Source: Bacteroidota bacterium (GTDB lineage Bacteria > Bacteroidota > Bacteroidia > AKYH767-A > 2013-40CM-41-45). Taken from it: 64,000 bases of DNA. This document shows, in pieces, positions 37,440-46,061 of this stretch. The stretch covers positions 1 through 64,000 of the forward strand of contig JADKIH010000014.1 in the NCBI GenBank assembly GCA_016721305.1. Reading direction: 5' to 3'. The position numbers and the translations under genes are program-made. How positions within the stretch are numbered: position 1 is the stretch's first letter; every line of letters begins with the position of its first letter. The notes beneath the pieces were generated by a model. The model was not told the origin of the DNA. It did no database searches and was given only the letters and a program-made list of their open reading frames with translations.

Positions 37440-37835
37440 ATGGTTTATATCACTAGAAAAGAGTCGTTTAGCGCCGCTCATAAGCTCTCCCGCCCCGATT
37501 GGTCAGAAGCCAAAAACAGCGAAGTGTTTGGAAAATGCGCCAATCCTAACTGGCACGGTCATAACTATACTCTCTGGGTTACCGTGAAGGGCGAGGTCAA
37601 CCCGGAAACAGGTTTTGTAACCAATCTGTCGGAGGTTAGTTCCATCATCCAAAAGTATATTCTCGCAAAAGTCGATCACAAGAACTTGAATCAGGACGTC
37701 GACTTCATGAAAGGAAAATACACATCAACGGAAGTGTTGGCAATCGAATTTTTTAATCAGATTGAAGAACCTATTTCACAACTCGGATGTCAATTGCATT
37801 CGATCAAGATTCAGAGACGGATAAAAATTGCGTAG
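37440..37835 (+). CDS. 6-carboxytetrahydropterin synthase / PTPS-like protein
   Basis: A T-fold enzyme of 131 residues that acts on 7,8-dihydroneopterin triphosphate. Zinc ligands are His14 (in S-A-A-H-K-L) and the two His in the loop C-A-N-P-N-W-H-G-H-N-Y; the Cys there is the likely catalytic base. The D-H-K-N-L-N motif in the second half carries the Asp-His pair. The N-P-N-x-H-G-H-N-Y form and D-H-K-N-L are closer to 6-pyruvoyl-tetrahydropterin synthase than to a short QueD, but in bacteria either role is possible: queuosine precursor or biopterin. folE, the supplier of the substrate, follows 111 bases downstream, which supports a pterin role. Confidence 0.85.
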   Translation: MVYITRKESFSAAHKLSRPDWSEAKNSEVFGKCANPNWHGHNYTLWVTVKGEVNPETGFVTNLSEVSSIIQKYILAKVDHKNLNQDVDFMKGKYTSTEVLAIEFFNQIEEPISQLGCQLHSIKIQRRIKIA

Positions 37836-37946
37836 AATATTTTGGCAAAACGTCAGCTTAAACGAAGAGAAAGAATTCTGTTTTGCGAGTAAGCAGATAA
37901 TCGAATTTTAAAGTTAATCAGATAAGTACAATTAATAAATCATAAG

Positions 37947-38576
37947 ATGTCACATATCGAATTTGATCCGGAAGAAATGAATGGCTACGAGAAGATTGAT
38001 CAGTATAATCCTGAATTGGTAAAACAAATCTCCTCTAATTATTCCTCCATCATCAGCAAGCTTGGTGAAAATGTTGACCGCGAAGGTTTGATAAAAACAC
38101 CGGAACGTGCAGCTAAAGCCATGCAGTTTTTGACACATGGGTATGATCTGGATCCCGAACAAATTCTTCGTTCGGCTTTGTTCAAAGATGAATATCAACA
38201 AATGGTCATTGTGAAGGATATCGAAATTTATTCGATGTGTGAGCATCACTTGTTGCCATTCTTCGGAAAAGCACATGTGGCGTATATTCCTAACGGTTGT
38301 ATCGTTGGGTTGAGCAAAATCCCGCGTATAGTTGATGCCTTTGCCCGTCGTCTTCAGGTTCAGGAAAGACTGACAACAGAAATCCGCGATTGTATTCAAA
38401 ACACGCTGAACCCTTTGGGAGTGGCCGTCGTAATAGAGGCCCGTCACCTGTGCATGCTTATGCGTGGCATTCAGAAGCAAAATTCGGTTGCCACAACGTC
38501 AGCTTTTACAGGCGAATTTGAAAATGAAAAGACACGCGGGGAGTTTATCCGACTGATTTCTGCCAAACTTTCCTGA
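37947..38576 (+). CDS. folE: GTP cyclohydrolase I
   Basis: Makes 7,8-dihydroneopterin triphosphate from GTP, the entry to folate, queuosine and biopterin synthesis. The protein has 209 residues. Zinc ligands lie in C-E-H-H-L-L-P-F and in A-R-H-L-C-M-L-M-R-G; the catalytic region continues with V-A-Y-I-P-N-G-C-I-V-G-L-S-K. The C-terminus, with the T-T-S-A-F-T-G-E-F motif, is intact. It is a FolE1 (zinc) type. It follows the QueD/PTPS-like gene in the same orientation. Confidence 0.95.
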   Translation: MSHIEFDPEEMNGYEKIDQYNPELVKQISSNYSSIISKLGENVDREGLIKTPERAAKAMQFLTHGYDLDPEQILRSALFKDEYQQMVIVKDIEIYSMCEHHLLPFFGKAHVAYIPNGCIVGLSKIPRIVDAFARRLQVQERLTTEIRDCIQNTLNPLGVAVVIEARHLCMLMRGIQKQNSVATTSAFTGEFENEKTRGEFIRLISAKLS

Positions 38577-38596
38577 TTGGCAGTTTTGGTCAGATT

Positions 38597-38627
38597 GTTG
38601 AAAAACGACGCGGAAATAATATCTTTG
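38597..38627 (+). promoter_or_regulatory. Promoter of the Bax-inhibitor-1-like gene
   Basis: TTG (38598-38600, in GTTG), 19 bases, then TATCTTTG (38620-38627). Both elements and their spacing match the Bacteroidota consensus. The start codon follows 45 bases later. Confidence 0.7.
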
Positions 38628-38671
38628 ACTCATCGTTAATAGAAACAAAGACAAACAAATTCACATAAAAA

Positions 38672-39409
38672 ATGGCAAATTCAAATTGGAGTTTTAATAC
38701 GCTGGACCAGCCTGCAAGCTACGAACAGACAGGTGTTTCCAGAACGTTTATGAATGGGGTGTTTTCATGGATGGGAATTGCATTGGCAATTTCTGCCGTA
38801 ACAGCCTATGTTTTCGGAACCGACATGAGCTACTTGAGTTATCTTGTAGATCCTATCGCGGGTAAAATGACAATGCTTGGTTATATCGTCATGTTTGCGC
38901 CAATAGGTTTCGTTTTGCTCATGAGCTTCGGATTTCAAAAATTGTCAGCAACGGCATTGTCCGGATTATTCCTCGTTTACTCAGTAATTATGGGGATGAG
39001 TCTGAGCTTCGTATTCCTTGCCTATCAGCTGGGAAGCGTGTTCGTGATCTTCGGAGTTTCAGCAGCGATGTTCGGTGTGATGGCTCTTGCAGGCTATACA
39101 ACAAAAACTGATCTCACAAAGATGGGATCGATTCTTATGATGGCTTTAGTTGGTATCATCATCGCCAGTCTGATTAACCTTTTCATGCAAAGCAGCGGAA
39201 TGTCCTATATGATCAGTTTCATCACTGTGATCGTTTTCACCGGACTTACTGCTTACGATGTTCAGAAATTGAAAGAAATCGGCGCCAATGTTGAAGGTGG
39301 TTCCGAAGCAAGTGCGAAAATGTCAATCCTCGGTGCACTTACATTATACCTGGATTTCATCAACTTATTCCTTGCTTTGCTTCGCCTTTTCGGTAGTCGT
39401 CGTAGCTAA
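38672..39409 (+). CDS. Bax inhibitor-1/YccA family membrane protein
   Basis: A 245-residue inner-membrane protein with seven hydrophobic helices between about residues 25 and 240. The C-terminal half holds F-T-G-L-T-A-Y-D-V-Q-K-L-K-E, the family signature with the acidic residue in the last transmembrane segment, and ends with L-Y-L-D-F-I-N-L-F-L-A-L-L-R. Members include YccA, which modulates FtsH, and calcium-leak channels; the exact role here is unknown. It has its own promoter and a strong terminator downstream. Confidence 0.9.
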   Translation: MANSNWSFNTLDQPASYEQTGVSRTFMNGVFSWMGIALAISAVTAYVFGTDMSYLSYLVDPIAGKMTMLGYIVMFAPIGFVLLMSFGFQKLSATALSGLFLVYSVIMGMSLSFVFLAYQLGSVFVIFGVSAAMFGVMALAGYTTKTDLTKMGSILMMALVGIIIASLINLFMQSSGMSYMISFITVIVFTGLTAYDVQKLKEIGANVEGGSEASAKMSILGALTLYLDFINLFLALLRLFGSRRS

Positions 39410-39431
39410 TAAGTCGATAAAATATTTATTA

Positions 39432-39470
39432 AAGAGGTTGTTTCTCCAAAGAAGCAGCCTCTTTTTTTTT
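39432..39470 (+). terminator. Intrinsic terminator after the Bax-inhibitor-1-like gene
   Basis: AGAGGTTGTTTCT and AGAAGCAGCCTCT pair over 13 bases (two G-U pairs) with a four-base CCAA loop, followed by a T-run to 39470. Confidence 0.9.
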
Positions 39471-39635
39471 GAATGAAGCGTTTTTCGCTTTCTAAAACGT
39501 AATTTTTTTTCCATCTTGCCTAACCATACCACTTCTAAATTAGTAGATGAAAACACCGTGGTCTGGCCCGAAAGGATTTTGCTTCTTTTCTTTCGGGGTG
39601 TATTTCGATAACTATACAAAACCAGCATATAACGA

Positions 39636-40523
39636 ATGAAAACAGCTTATGTGTTTCCCGGACAAGGTTCTCAATTTGTCGGAATGGGAAAAGAACTTTA
39701 CGAAAGCGATGCTTCTTTGAAAGCTATGTTTGAAAAAGCAAATGAAATTCTCGGTTTCCGAATTACAGATCTCATGTTCGCGGGAACTGATGAAGATCTG
39801 AAACAAACACGCGTAACTCAACCTTCTATATTTCTGCATTCAGTAGTATTGGCAAAAAGTCTGGGCGATTCTTTTCGTCCCGATATGGTAGCAGGTCATT
39901 CTTTGGGTGAATTCTCATCGCTGGTTGCTGCCGGTGCTCTCTCGTTCGAAGACGGACTTCGTCTGGTGAAAGCTCGCGCTTTTGCCATGCAAAAAGCGTG
40001 TGAAATTGTTCCGTCAACAATGGCTGCCGTATTAAATCTCGATGATGCGATTGTAGAAAAAATCTGTTCGGAAATTACGGCCGGCGGAGAAATCGTCGTT
40101 CCCGCAAATTACAATTGCCCGGGACAATTGGTTATCAGTGGCTCGGTCAACGGGATCAATGATGCTTGCGAAAAAATGAAAGCTGCCGGTGCTAAACGCG
40201 CACTCGTCCTGCAGGTAGGTGGTGCATTCCACTCTCCGTTTATGGAGCCTGCAAGAGAGGAATTAGCTTCTGCTATTGCTTCCACACACTTCAATACTCC
40301 TGTTTGTCCTGTCTATCAGAATGTACATGCTATGCCGGTAAGCGACCCTGTTCTCATTCGTGAAAACCTGATTGCACAGCTGACTGCACCTGTACGCTGG
40401 ACTCAAACGATTCAAAATATGGTTTCCGATGGAGCTGCTCGATTTATCGAAGTCGGTCCGGGTAAAGTTCTGCAGGGTCTTGTCAAAAAGATCAGTAAGG
40501 ATATGGAAGCTGTTAGTGCTTAA
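39636..40523 (+). CDS. fabD: Malonyl-CoA:ACP transacylase
   Basis: Loads malonate from malonyl-CoA onto acyl-carrier protein for fatty acid synthesis. The 295-residue alpha/beta hydrolase-like protein starts K-T-A-Y-V-F-P-G-Q-G-S-Q. The nucleophile Ser89 lies in A-G-H-S-L-G-E-F, and the His partner is in G-A-F-H-S-P-F-M. The length is normal and no break is seen. The GH3 gene follows after 28 bases, so the two may be cotranscribed. Confidence 0.94.
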   Translation: MKTAYVFPGQGSQFVGMGKELYESDASLKAMFEKANEILGFRITDLMFAGTDEDLKQTRVTQPSIFLHSVVLAKSLGDSFRPDMVAGHSLGEFSSLVAAGALSFEDGLRLVKARAFAMQKACEIVPSTMAAVLNLDDAIVEKICSEITAGGEIVVPANYNCPGQLVISGSVNGINDACEKMKAAGAKRALVLQVGGAFHSPFMEPAREELASAIASTHFNTPVCPVYQNVHAMPVSDPVLIRENLIAQLTAPVRWTQTIQNMVSDGAARFIEVGPGKVLQGLVKKISKDMEAVSA

Positions 40524-40551
40524 GTCTATCTCACTCTCCTAAAATCATTCA

Positions 40552-42087
40552 GTGGCAATTCTAAACTCCATATTCAGTTGGCTCATGAAAAAGCGGATCC
40601 ATCAGATTGAGCTTTTTATGAAATACCCTATGGAGGTTCAGCAAGACTGGTTTCAACGACTGGTGGAAGCGGGAGCGCAAACAGAATGGGGGCAACGTTA
40701 TGGCTATAAGTCGATATTGTCGATCGAGGAATTTAAGGAGCGTGTTCCAATTCAAAATTATGATACTCTGAAGCCTTTCATCGATCGCTCGATGAAAGGT
40801 GAGCAAAATATTTTATGGCCAACCGATATAAAGTGGTTCGCCAAATCGTCGGGCACTACGGCAGGTAAAAGTAAGTTCATTCCTGTCAGTGCCGAGGCAA
40901 TGGAGGAATGTCATTTCAAAGGCGGCAAAGATTTGATTTCGCTCTATTGTAATAACAATCCTGAAACACAGATTTTCTCCGGTAAGGGTCTTACCCTCGG
41001 TGGCAGTCATCATTTCAATGTCAACAGCAACGATACATTCTACGGCGATATCTCTGCGATCCTCATGCAGAACCTACCGTTCTGGGCTCAAATGATTCGC
41101 ACTCCTGAATTGTCTATCGCTTTGATGGATAATTGGGAAGAGAAGATCGAAAAAATGGTTTCAACAACCGTGCATGAAAATGTAACGAGTATCAGTGGCG
41201 TTCCTACCTGGACTGTAGTTCTTGCAAAACGAGTTCTCGAAGTAACAGGCAAGGATAACTTGCTGGAAGTTTGGCCTAATCTGGAATTATTTATTCATGG
41301 CGCCGTAAGTTTTACTCCGTATGTTGAACAGTTTAAAAAACTGATTCCGTCTAATAGCTTTAATTATTTCGAAACCTATAATGCATCAGAAGGATTTTTC
41401 GGAATTCAGGATCGATTGAATTCCAGTGATCTTCTCCTCATGCTTGACTATGGTGTGTTTTACGAGTTCATGCCGTTGGATGAATATGGAAAGGAAAATC
41501 CAAAAACTATCGGACTGGAGTCGGTTGAACTTAACAAAAATTACGCACTCGTAATTTCTACAAATGCCGGCTTATGGCGTTACATAATCGGCGATACGAT
41601 TAAGTTCACTTCTTTGTCGCCTTTCAGAATCCGAATCACCGGACGAACAAAGCTTTTCGTAAATGCCTTTGGAGAGGAAGTCATCATCGAGAATACCGAT
41701 CAGGCCATTAAAATTGCCTGTGAAAAAACCAGCTCAATGGTAAAAGAATATACCGTTGCGCCCGTTTACTTCTCTGAGCAGCAAAATGGTGCTCACGAAT
41801 GGATGATTGAATTTGAAAAGCCTCCTCTCAGTCTTGAGTATTTCACCGATGTGCTTGATACGGCGTTGAAATCACTCAACTCCGATTACGAAGCAAAAAG
41901 ATATAAGGATCTCGCCTTGCGATTGCCAATTGTGAAAATTCTGCCTGATGGTACTTTTTACGAATGGATGAAGCGAAAAGGTAAGCTTGGTGGTCAGCAC
42001 AAAGTTCCCCGCCTGAGCAACGACCGAAATTTTGTAGAGGAGATTGAGACTTTTCTGGAAGAACAAAGAAAAGCACTGAGATCATGA
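40552..42087 (+). CDS. GH3 family acyl-adenylating protein
   Basis: A 511-residue protein of the GH3 (acyl-AMP-forming, firefly-luciferase-superfamily) group. In plants GH3 enzymes join amino acids to jasmonate or auxin; the bacterial substrates are unknown. The ATP-binding loop is S-S-G-T-T-A-G-K-S-K-F-I-P-V, the second motif is Y-N-A-S-E-G-F-F-G-I-Q, and the third is Y-x-x-I-I-G-D-T-I-K-F. The start is GTG at 40552: an in-frame stop lies four codons upstream, and an ATG at 40585 would cut off V-A-I-L-N-S-I-F-S-W-L, which is usual in the family. The next gene overlaps its stop by ATGA. Confidence 0.87.
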   Translation: MAILNSIFSWLMKKRIHQIELFMKYPMEVQQDWFQRLVEAGAQTEWGQRYGYKSILSIEEFKERVPIQNYDTLKPFIDRSMKGEQNILWPTDIKWFAKSSGTTAGKSKFIPVSAEAMEECHFKGGKDLISLYCNNNPETQIFSGKGLTLGGSHHFNVNSNDTFYGDISAILMQNLPFWAQMIRTPELSIALMDNWEEKIEKMVSTTVHENVTSISGVPTWTVVLAKRVLEVTGKDNLLEVWPNLELFIHGAVSFTPYVEQFKKLIPSNSFNYFETYNASEGFFGIQDRLNSSDLLLMLDYGVFYEFMPLDEYGKENPKTIGLESVELNKNYALVISTNAGLWRYIIGDTIKFTSLSPFRIRITGRTKLFVNAFGEEVIIENTDQAIKIACEKTSSMVKEYTVAPVYFSEQQNGAHEWMIEFEKPPLSLEYFTDVLDTALKSLNSDYEAKRYKDLALRLPIVKILPDGTFYEWMKRKGKLGGQHKVPRLSNDRNFVEEIETFLEEQRKALRS

Positions 42088-42875
42088 GAAAAATACTTGG
42101 CCTATTTTTGCTTTCATTTTTCTTGATGTCTGCCAATATCGGCGATTATCAATTGGTCAATACGGTAACTTTCCCTACTCACACAGTTTTTACAACCGAT
42201 AAATTCGGGAATCTATTTGCCATACTAGGGAATCAGCTTTTGCAATTCGACAAAAACGGAAAACCCTTAGCTAATTTCAGTAAAGGTAATTTGGGTGAAT
42301 TACGTTCGGTAGATGCATCTAATCCTCTCAAAATTGTATTGTTCTATCCCGATTTTGCGCAAATAGTCACACTAAATTCAAAGCTTGGAGAACAGTCTGT
42401 TATCAATCTTCGAAATATCGGTTTGAATCAACCACTGGTAGCTTGTAGCTCCGAAAACGGTGGATTCTGGATATATGATCGTGATGATGATCAGTTGAAA
42501 AAAATTGACTTAAATCTTCAGATTGCTTTCCAGAGTGGGAATCTGACTCAGGCATTCGGACAAACAATACAGCCTAATTTTATCTGCGAAAGCGGAGGGT
42601 ATGTTTATCTCAATAATCCTGAAACAGGAATTAAGGTCTTTGATCAGTTTGGGACTTTTTACAAAGAAATCCCATATCCGGGATTGCGATCCTTCCAAAT
42701 TGTGGATCAGAATATTTTATTTGTAAAAGATAATAAGTTTTTCCGATATGAATCGAAGTCTGTTAGCGAAAAAGAAATTTTGTTGCCTCCTCACGGAGCC
42801 GTTTCCGGAGGCCGAATTGAACAGCAGCAACTTTATTTATTAACAAGTGACTCATTGAATTTTTATTCTTTTTAG
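42084..42875 (+). CDS. Secreted beta-propeller-like protein, unknown function
   Basis: A 263-residue protein with a signal peptide (M-R-K-I-L-G-L-F-L-L-S-F-F-L-M-S-A-N) and then repeated segments of the form D-x-x-G-N-L-F-A-I-x-G-x-x-L-x-x-F-D-x-x-G, consistent with a small beta-propeller. It has no catalytic motif. Its ATG overlaps the GH3 stop, so translation is coupled. This arrangement, with a deoxynucleoside kinase following, suggests a conserved set, but I cannot state a joint function. Confidence 0.75.
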   Translation: MRKILGLFLLSFFLMSANIGDYQLVNTVTFPTHTVFTTDKFGNLFAILGNQLLQFDKNGKPLANFSKGNLGELRSVDASNPLKIVLFYPDFAQIVTLNSKLGEQSVINLRNIGLNQPLVACSSENGGFWIYDRDDDQLKKIDLNLQIAFQSGNLTQAFGQTIQPNFICESGGYVYLNNPETGIKVFDQFGTFYKEIPYPGLRSFQIVDQNILFVKDNKFFRYESKSVSEKEILLPPHGAVSGGRIEQQQLYLLTSDSLNFYSF

Positions 42876-42916
42876 ATTTATCGAACTTTTTCTGAAATAG
42901 TATTAATAGATCATCC

Positions 42917-43669
42917 ATGGCTTCAAAAGGACTAATATTGCGTAAATCGAATTCAAAATCAACAGTCAAGGCTGAAACAGCTAAGACTTCAACTAAGGCC
43001 GCTCCTGTAAAATCTACAGAGAAATACGCGCCGACTAAAAAGCAACTTGCTCCATTGCATATCGCTATTGCCGGAAATATCGGTGCAGGTAAGACAACTC
43101 TTACTTCTCTGCTGGCTAAAACGATGAAATGGGAACCTCACTATGAGGACGTTGACGATAATCCATATCTGAACGACTTCTATGAAGATATGCAACGTTG
43201 GTCTTTCAATCTGCAAATCTACTTCCTCAATAGTCGTTTTGAACAAATCACTAAAATCCGTCAAAGCGGTAAAACCATCATTCAGGATCGTACGATTTAT
43301 GAAGATGCTCACATCTTTGCTCCAAACCTTCATTCGATGGGTTTGATGACAACTCGTGATTTCAATAACTACCAGTCATTGTTTGGCCTGATGACAAAAT
43401 TCGTTTCACCGCCGGATTTGCTTATTTATCTCCGTGCAAGTGTTCCGACTTTAGTTAATCAAATTGCCCGCCGTGGACGTGAATATGAAAATTCTATCCG
43501 TATCGATTATTTGAAACGTTTGAATGAGCGCTATGAAGCATGGATTTCTACTTACGAGCAGGGAAAACTCCTCATTATCGATATCGATGATTTAAACTTC
43601 GCAGATAATCCGGAGGATATGAGCAAGATCATCAATAAAATAAATGCTGAAATCAACGGACTGTTTTAA
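42917..43669 (+). CDS. Deoxynucleoside kinase
   Basis: Salvage enzyme that phosphorylates deoxynucleosides to monophosphates, 250 residues. The Walker A loop is G-N-I-G-A-G-K-T-T (53-61), after a Lys/Thr-rich N-terminal extension of about 45 residues. The conserved Q-D-R-T-I-Y-E-D motif (with the DR[ST] residues) and the lid R-G-R-E-Y-E match deoxyadenosine/deoxyguanosine kinases. A shorter start would be possible, but no ATG lies between 42917 and the P-loop other than within the conserved block. It ends before a bidirectional terminator. Confidence 0.88.
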   Translation: MASKGLILRKSNSKSTVKAETAKTSTKAAPVKSTEKYAPTKKQLAPLHIAIAGNIGAGKTTLTSLLAKTMKWEPHYEDVDDNPYLNDFYEDMQRWSFNLQIYFLNSRFEQITKIRQSGKTIIQDRTIYEDAHIFAPNLHSMGLMTTRDFNNYQSLFGLMTKFVSPPDLLIYLRASVPTLVNQIARRGREYENSIRIDYLKRLNERYEAWISTYEQGKLLIIDIDDLNFADNPEDMSKIINKINAEINGLF

Positions 43670-43691
43670 TCAGACGTTTGCATAAAAAAGG

Positions 43692-43720
43692 AAAAGCCCG
43701 GGGAACTCTCCGGGCTTTTT
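43692..43720 (+). terminator. Bidirectional terminator between convergent genes
   Basis: AAAAGCCCGG and CCGGGCTTTT form a perfect ten-pair stem with an eight-base loop and T-runs on both strands. It serves the deoxynucleoside kinase gene and the convergent DUF4476 gene. Confidence 0.9.
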
Positions 43721-43739
43721 ATATGTTGAGGCAATTTGA

Positions 43740-44489
43740 TTATCCACAGTGGTGAATATATTCGCTCAATTCATGAATGCTACTATCGAACGTAAATGAA
43801 TTGTATGTTCGGAAATACATGTTCTGATCTACGGTTCTATTGTAAGCGAACTTTGCAAACTCAAGACGGGAAGAATCGAAGCTGAAGTACTCGAGCAATT
43901 CAATCACCTGTTGCGTAGTGAGGTATTTATCAGAAACAATTTGCTCCGCAATATCCAATCGTGAATGATCGAAGTTGATGTGATCGAGTGTTCGACGAAG
44001 TTCAGAGAACTCTGCGTCACACATTGCTATTGGTCCCTGATAACATTCTTCGTGTCCTATTGTTGAGTAAGAAGGAGAAGAACCGTTAGAATAACCAACT
44101 GCATAAATCGGATTTCCGGTTACTCCGGGCCTTACCTCACAAACCGGTGGAGGAAGAATTGGCGTGATTGAGTTAATTCGCAGGAATTCTGTTTCTATCA
44201 AGCTTGCGTTAACCACTGAGTTCATCGGAATTGAAACGTAACCGCTGTAAACCAGTTTTGCCTGACGATGACGATCATTGCGCATGCGATAGATTGTCAG
44301 ATAGTGATTACCCGGGTTCAGACCGTTGAATGAAAACTGATTGTTCGGATAACCGATGAATTGATTGTCGAGCTGAACGGTGAAAAGATAACGACCGGTC
44401 ATGCCCAGATTAAGAACGGATCCTTGTGCATGTGACTCGCTGCTCAGAGTAAGAATCCAGATTAGCAGAGTAAAGATTATCTTTTTCAT
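43740..44489 (-). CDS. Secreted DUF4476 domain protein (second copy)
   Basis: A 249-residue exported protein, started at the ATG at 44487-44489 where a signal peptide (M-K-K-I-I-F-T-L-L-I-W-I-L-T-L-S-S-E-S-H-A) begins. A beta-type N-terminal domain with G-L-N-P-G-N-H-Y-L-T-I-Y (PEGA-like) is followed by a C-terminal DUF4476 domain with D-H-S-R-L-D-I-A and D-S-S-R-L-E-F-A near-repeats. The C-terminal architecture parallels that of the gene at 1429-2436, without its long Ser/Thr linker. The function is unknown. Confidence 0.84.
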   Translation of the reverse strand: MKKIIFTLLIWILTLSSESHAQGSVLNLGMTGRYLFTVQLDNQFIGYPNNQFSFNGLNPGNHYLTIYRMRNDRHRQAKLVYSGYVSIPMNSVVNASLIETEFLRINSITPILPPPVCEVRPGVTGNPIYAVGYSNGSSPSYSTIGHEECYQGPIAMCDAEFSELRRTLDHINFDHSRLDIAEQIVSDKYLTTQQVIELLEYFSFDSSRLEFAKFAYNRTVDQNMYFRTYNSFTFDSSIHELSEYIHHCG

Positions 44490-44598
44490 AAGATGGGTTT
44501 TTGATTGTTTCAGCACATTTCCAAGATGTGTGCCAAAACGCATTCAAGCCCTGAAAAAGGATCATTGCACTATATTCCGGGAAACTAAAAAGGATTCC

Positions 44599-44931
44599 TT
44601 AAAACGGCAAAAATTGACCAAAAAGCAACAAAAATAGGAGTGTGTTGCATACGGCAACCGGTAAAAAAATTCTTTTTGTCTTTAAATTAAAGGCCATTAC
44701 ACACAATAGTGTTTCCCCAATAATTGCAAAAAGTAACATCAAAACAGGAACAATCATCATCCCTGCCGATGAAAAGATGAATCCACACAAACTTGCAATT
44801 CCAATAAAAGAGAGACTTCCAACTGCCCAAACCAAAAAGGCTTTGATAAATGAATCCGTTGCTACAAAACGTACCAGCAAAAGTTTAATCATAAAAACGA
44901 ACAGCGTGAAATACCACATACTGATCATCAA
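44599..44931 (-). CDS. Small hypothetical membrane protein
   Basis: A 110-residue protein made almost entirely of three or four hydrophobic helices with short polar turns. I do not recognise the family. Its composition is what a real membrane protein would show, and no better frame exists on either strand, so I list it with moderate confidence. Two ATG codons stand at the N-terminus, so the exact start is uncertain. Confidence 0.5.
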   Translation of the reverse strand: MMISMWYFTLFVFMIKLLLVRFVATDSFIKAFLVWAVGSLSFIGIASLCGFIFSSAGMMIVPVLMLLFAIIGETLLCVMAFNLKTKRIFLPVAVCNTLLFLLLFGQFLPF

Positions 44932-44981
44932 TTCTAGGAATACGCTGGTAAAAATCCTCCGGACATGGGGCGAATATAGTA

Positions 44982-45097
44982 ATTTGTAAGTAGTAGTTTG
45001 TAAGTAGTAAGTAGTAAGTAGTAAGTAGTAAGTAGTAAGTAGTAAGTAGTAAGTGGTAAGTAGTAAGTCAACTTACTACTTACCACTTACTACTTAC
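44982..45097. repeat. TAAGTAG tandem array ending in a perfect 27-pair hairpin
   Basis: About ten head-to-tail TAAGTAG heptamers are followed by the reverse-complement units. The left arm (45042-45068) and the right arm (45071-45097) are perfect reverse complements over 27 bases with only CA between them. It fills the gap between the small membrane gene and the flavin reductase stop. It could end transcription of the flavin reductase gene, but it has no matching T-run. It is not a CRISPR array: there are no spacers. Confidence 0.9.
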
Positions 45098-45099
45098 AA

Positions 45100-45992
45100 T
45101 TAAAGAGCACAAAGTAAAACCAACCAAGCCTCATTCACATGTCCCTTGTCAAGCAGGGTCTTTGCGAGCTCGTGGAGTTTTTGTTGGTAGACTTCCTGAT
45201 TGTGGCCAAAGCGGGTGTGTAATTCTTTCATGAAATCTTTTTGCTTGTATTGATTTACGATTTCCTGCTCGGGAAGGCGTTCTACGTTGCCTAATTGCCC
45301 GAGATTGTTTCCGGTGAGAATTTTACTCAGTCTGATGGATGCAGGCAATGTGTCAACGCCTATACCAAGAGTGGTTAATGGTTTAGCAACTTCGAAAAGA
45401 GCAGAACCGCTCGCGCGACAATATAAATCGCCTCCCATGCGGGCAACTAATCAATTTTATTCGGATCAATCTTTTTGTCTTCATTCAAAACATCGGCTGA
45501 AACGTGCATTAGTAAAATCTCACAGATGATCAGATTGGCGGCTCCGCCATTTGGCCCCATTTCTTTTACTTCAACAACTTTGCATTCCATCTGCACCGGT
45601 GATTCTTTTACGCGAAATGGTTTTACTATTTCCGAGGCGATTGGTGTAAAGCCGGCTTTTGTAAACTCGTTTACACCTTTCGGATACTCTGTACTTGCCA
45701 GTGACATTTGCTGTACCATTGCGTAGTTAACCACATTGATAACGACCTCTCCGGTTTCATACACATTTTCGAGCGTGTGCTTGATAGTATTATCTCGAAC
45801 TCTTCTTGCAGGAGAAAAAACAATAGTTGGAGGGTTGCTGCCGAATGCATTGAAAAAGCTGAATGGCGAAAGATTGAGATTCCCTTCTTTGTCGATCGTA
45901 GAGGCAAAAGCAATCGGGCGTGGTGCAATGGCTGCCAGCATATAGCTGTGGAGCACATTTGTTTTTATTTCTTTCGGATCAATTCTTAGCAT
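45100..45992 (-). CDS. Flavin reductase family protein (frameshifted)
   Basis: A FMN-binding split-barrel protein of about 297 residues after correction. The N-terminal part is R-P-I-A-F-A-S-T-I-D followed by N-L-S-P-F-S-F-F-N-A-F-G-S-N-P-P and N-T-I-K-H-T-L-E-N, which are usual in this family. The frame breaks near 45449: one base is missing, and adding it changes D-P-N-K-I-D-stop to D-P-N-K-I-D-L-V-A-R-M-G-G-D. This joins the second frame, which ends in an all-helical C-terminal part. The physiological reductant and partner are unknown. A TAAGTAG array lies directly downstream. Confidence 0.8.
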
Positions 45993-46061
45993 AGCGCAGT
46001 TTCAAGATGCGCAAAGGTACGATTCTCCGGGAATCATAAATCCGGTCTTGCGGGGAATGTG

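Noticed and set aside
40552..42087. GH3 gene as recent transfer from plants
   Set aside because: GH3 proteins occur widely in Bacteroidota, and composition and codon use match the neighbours. I see no sign of recent transfer.
44982..45097. CRISPR array
   Set aside because: The heptamer units are direct and continuous without spacers, and the second half is the inverse of the first. There are no cas genes in the window.
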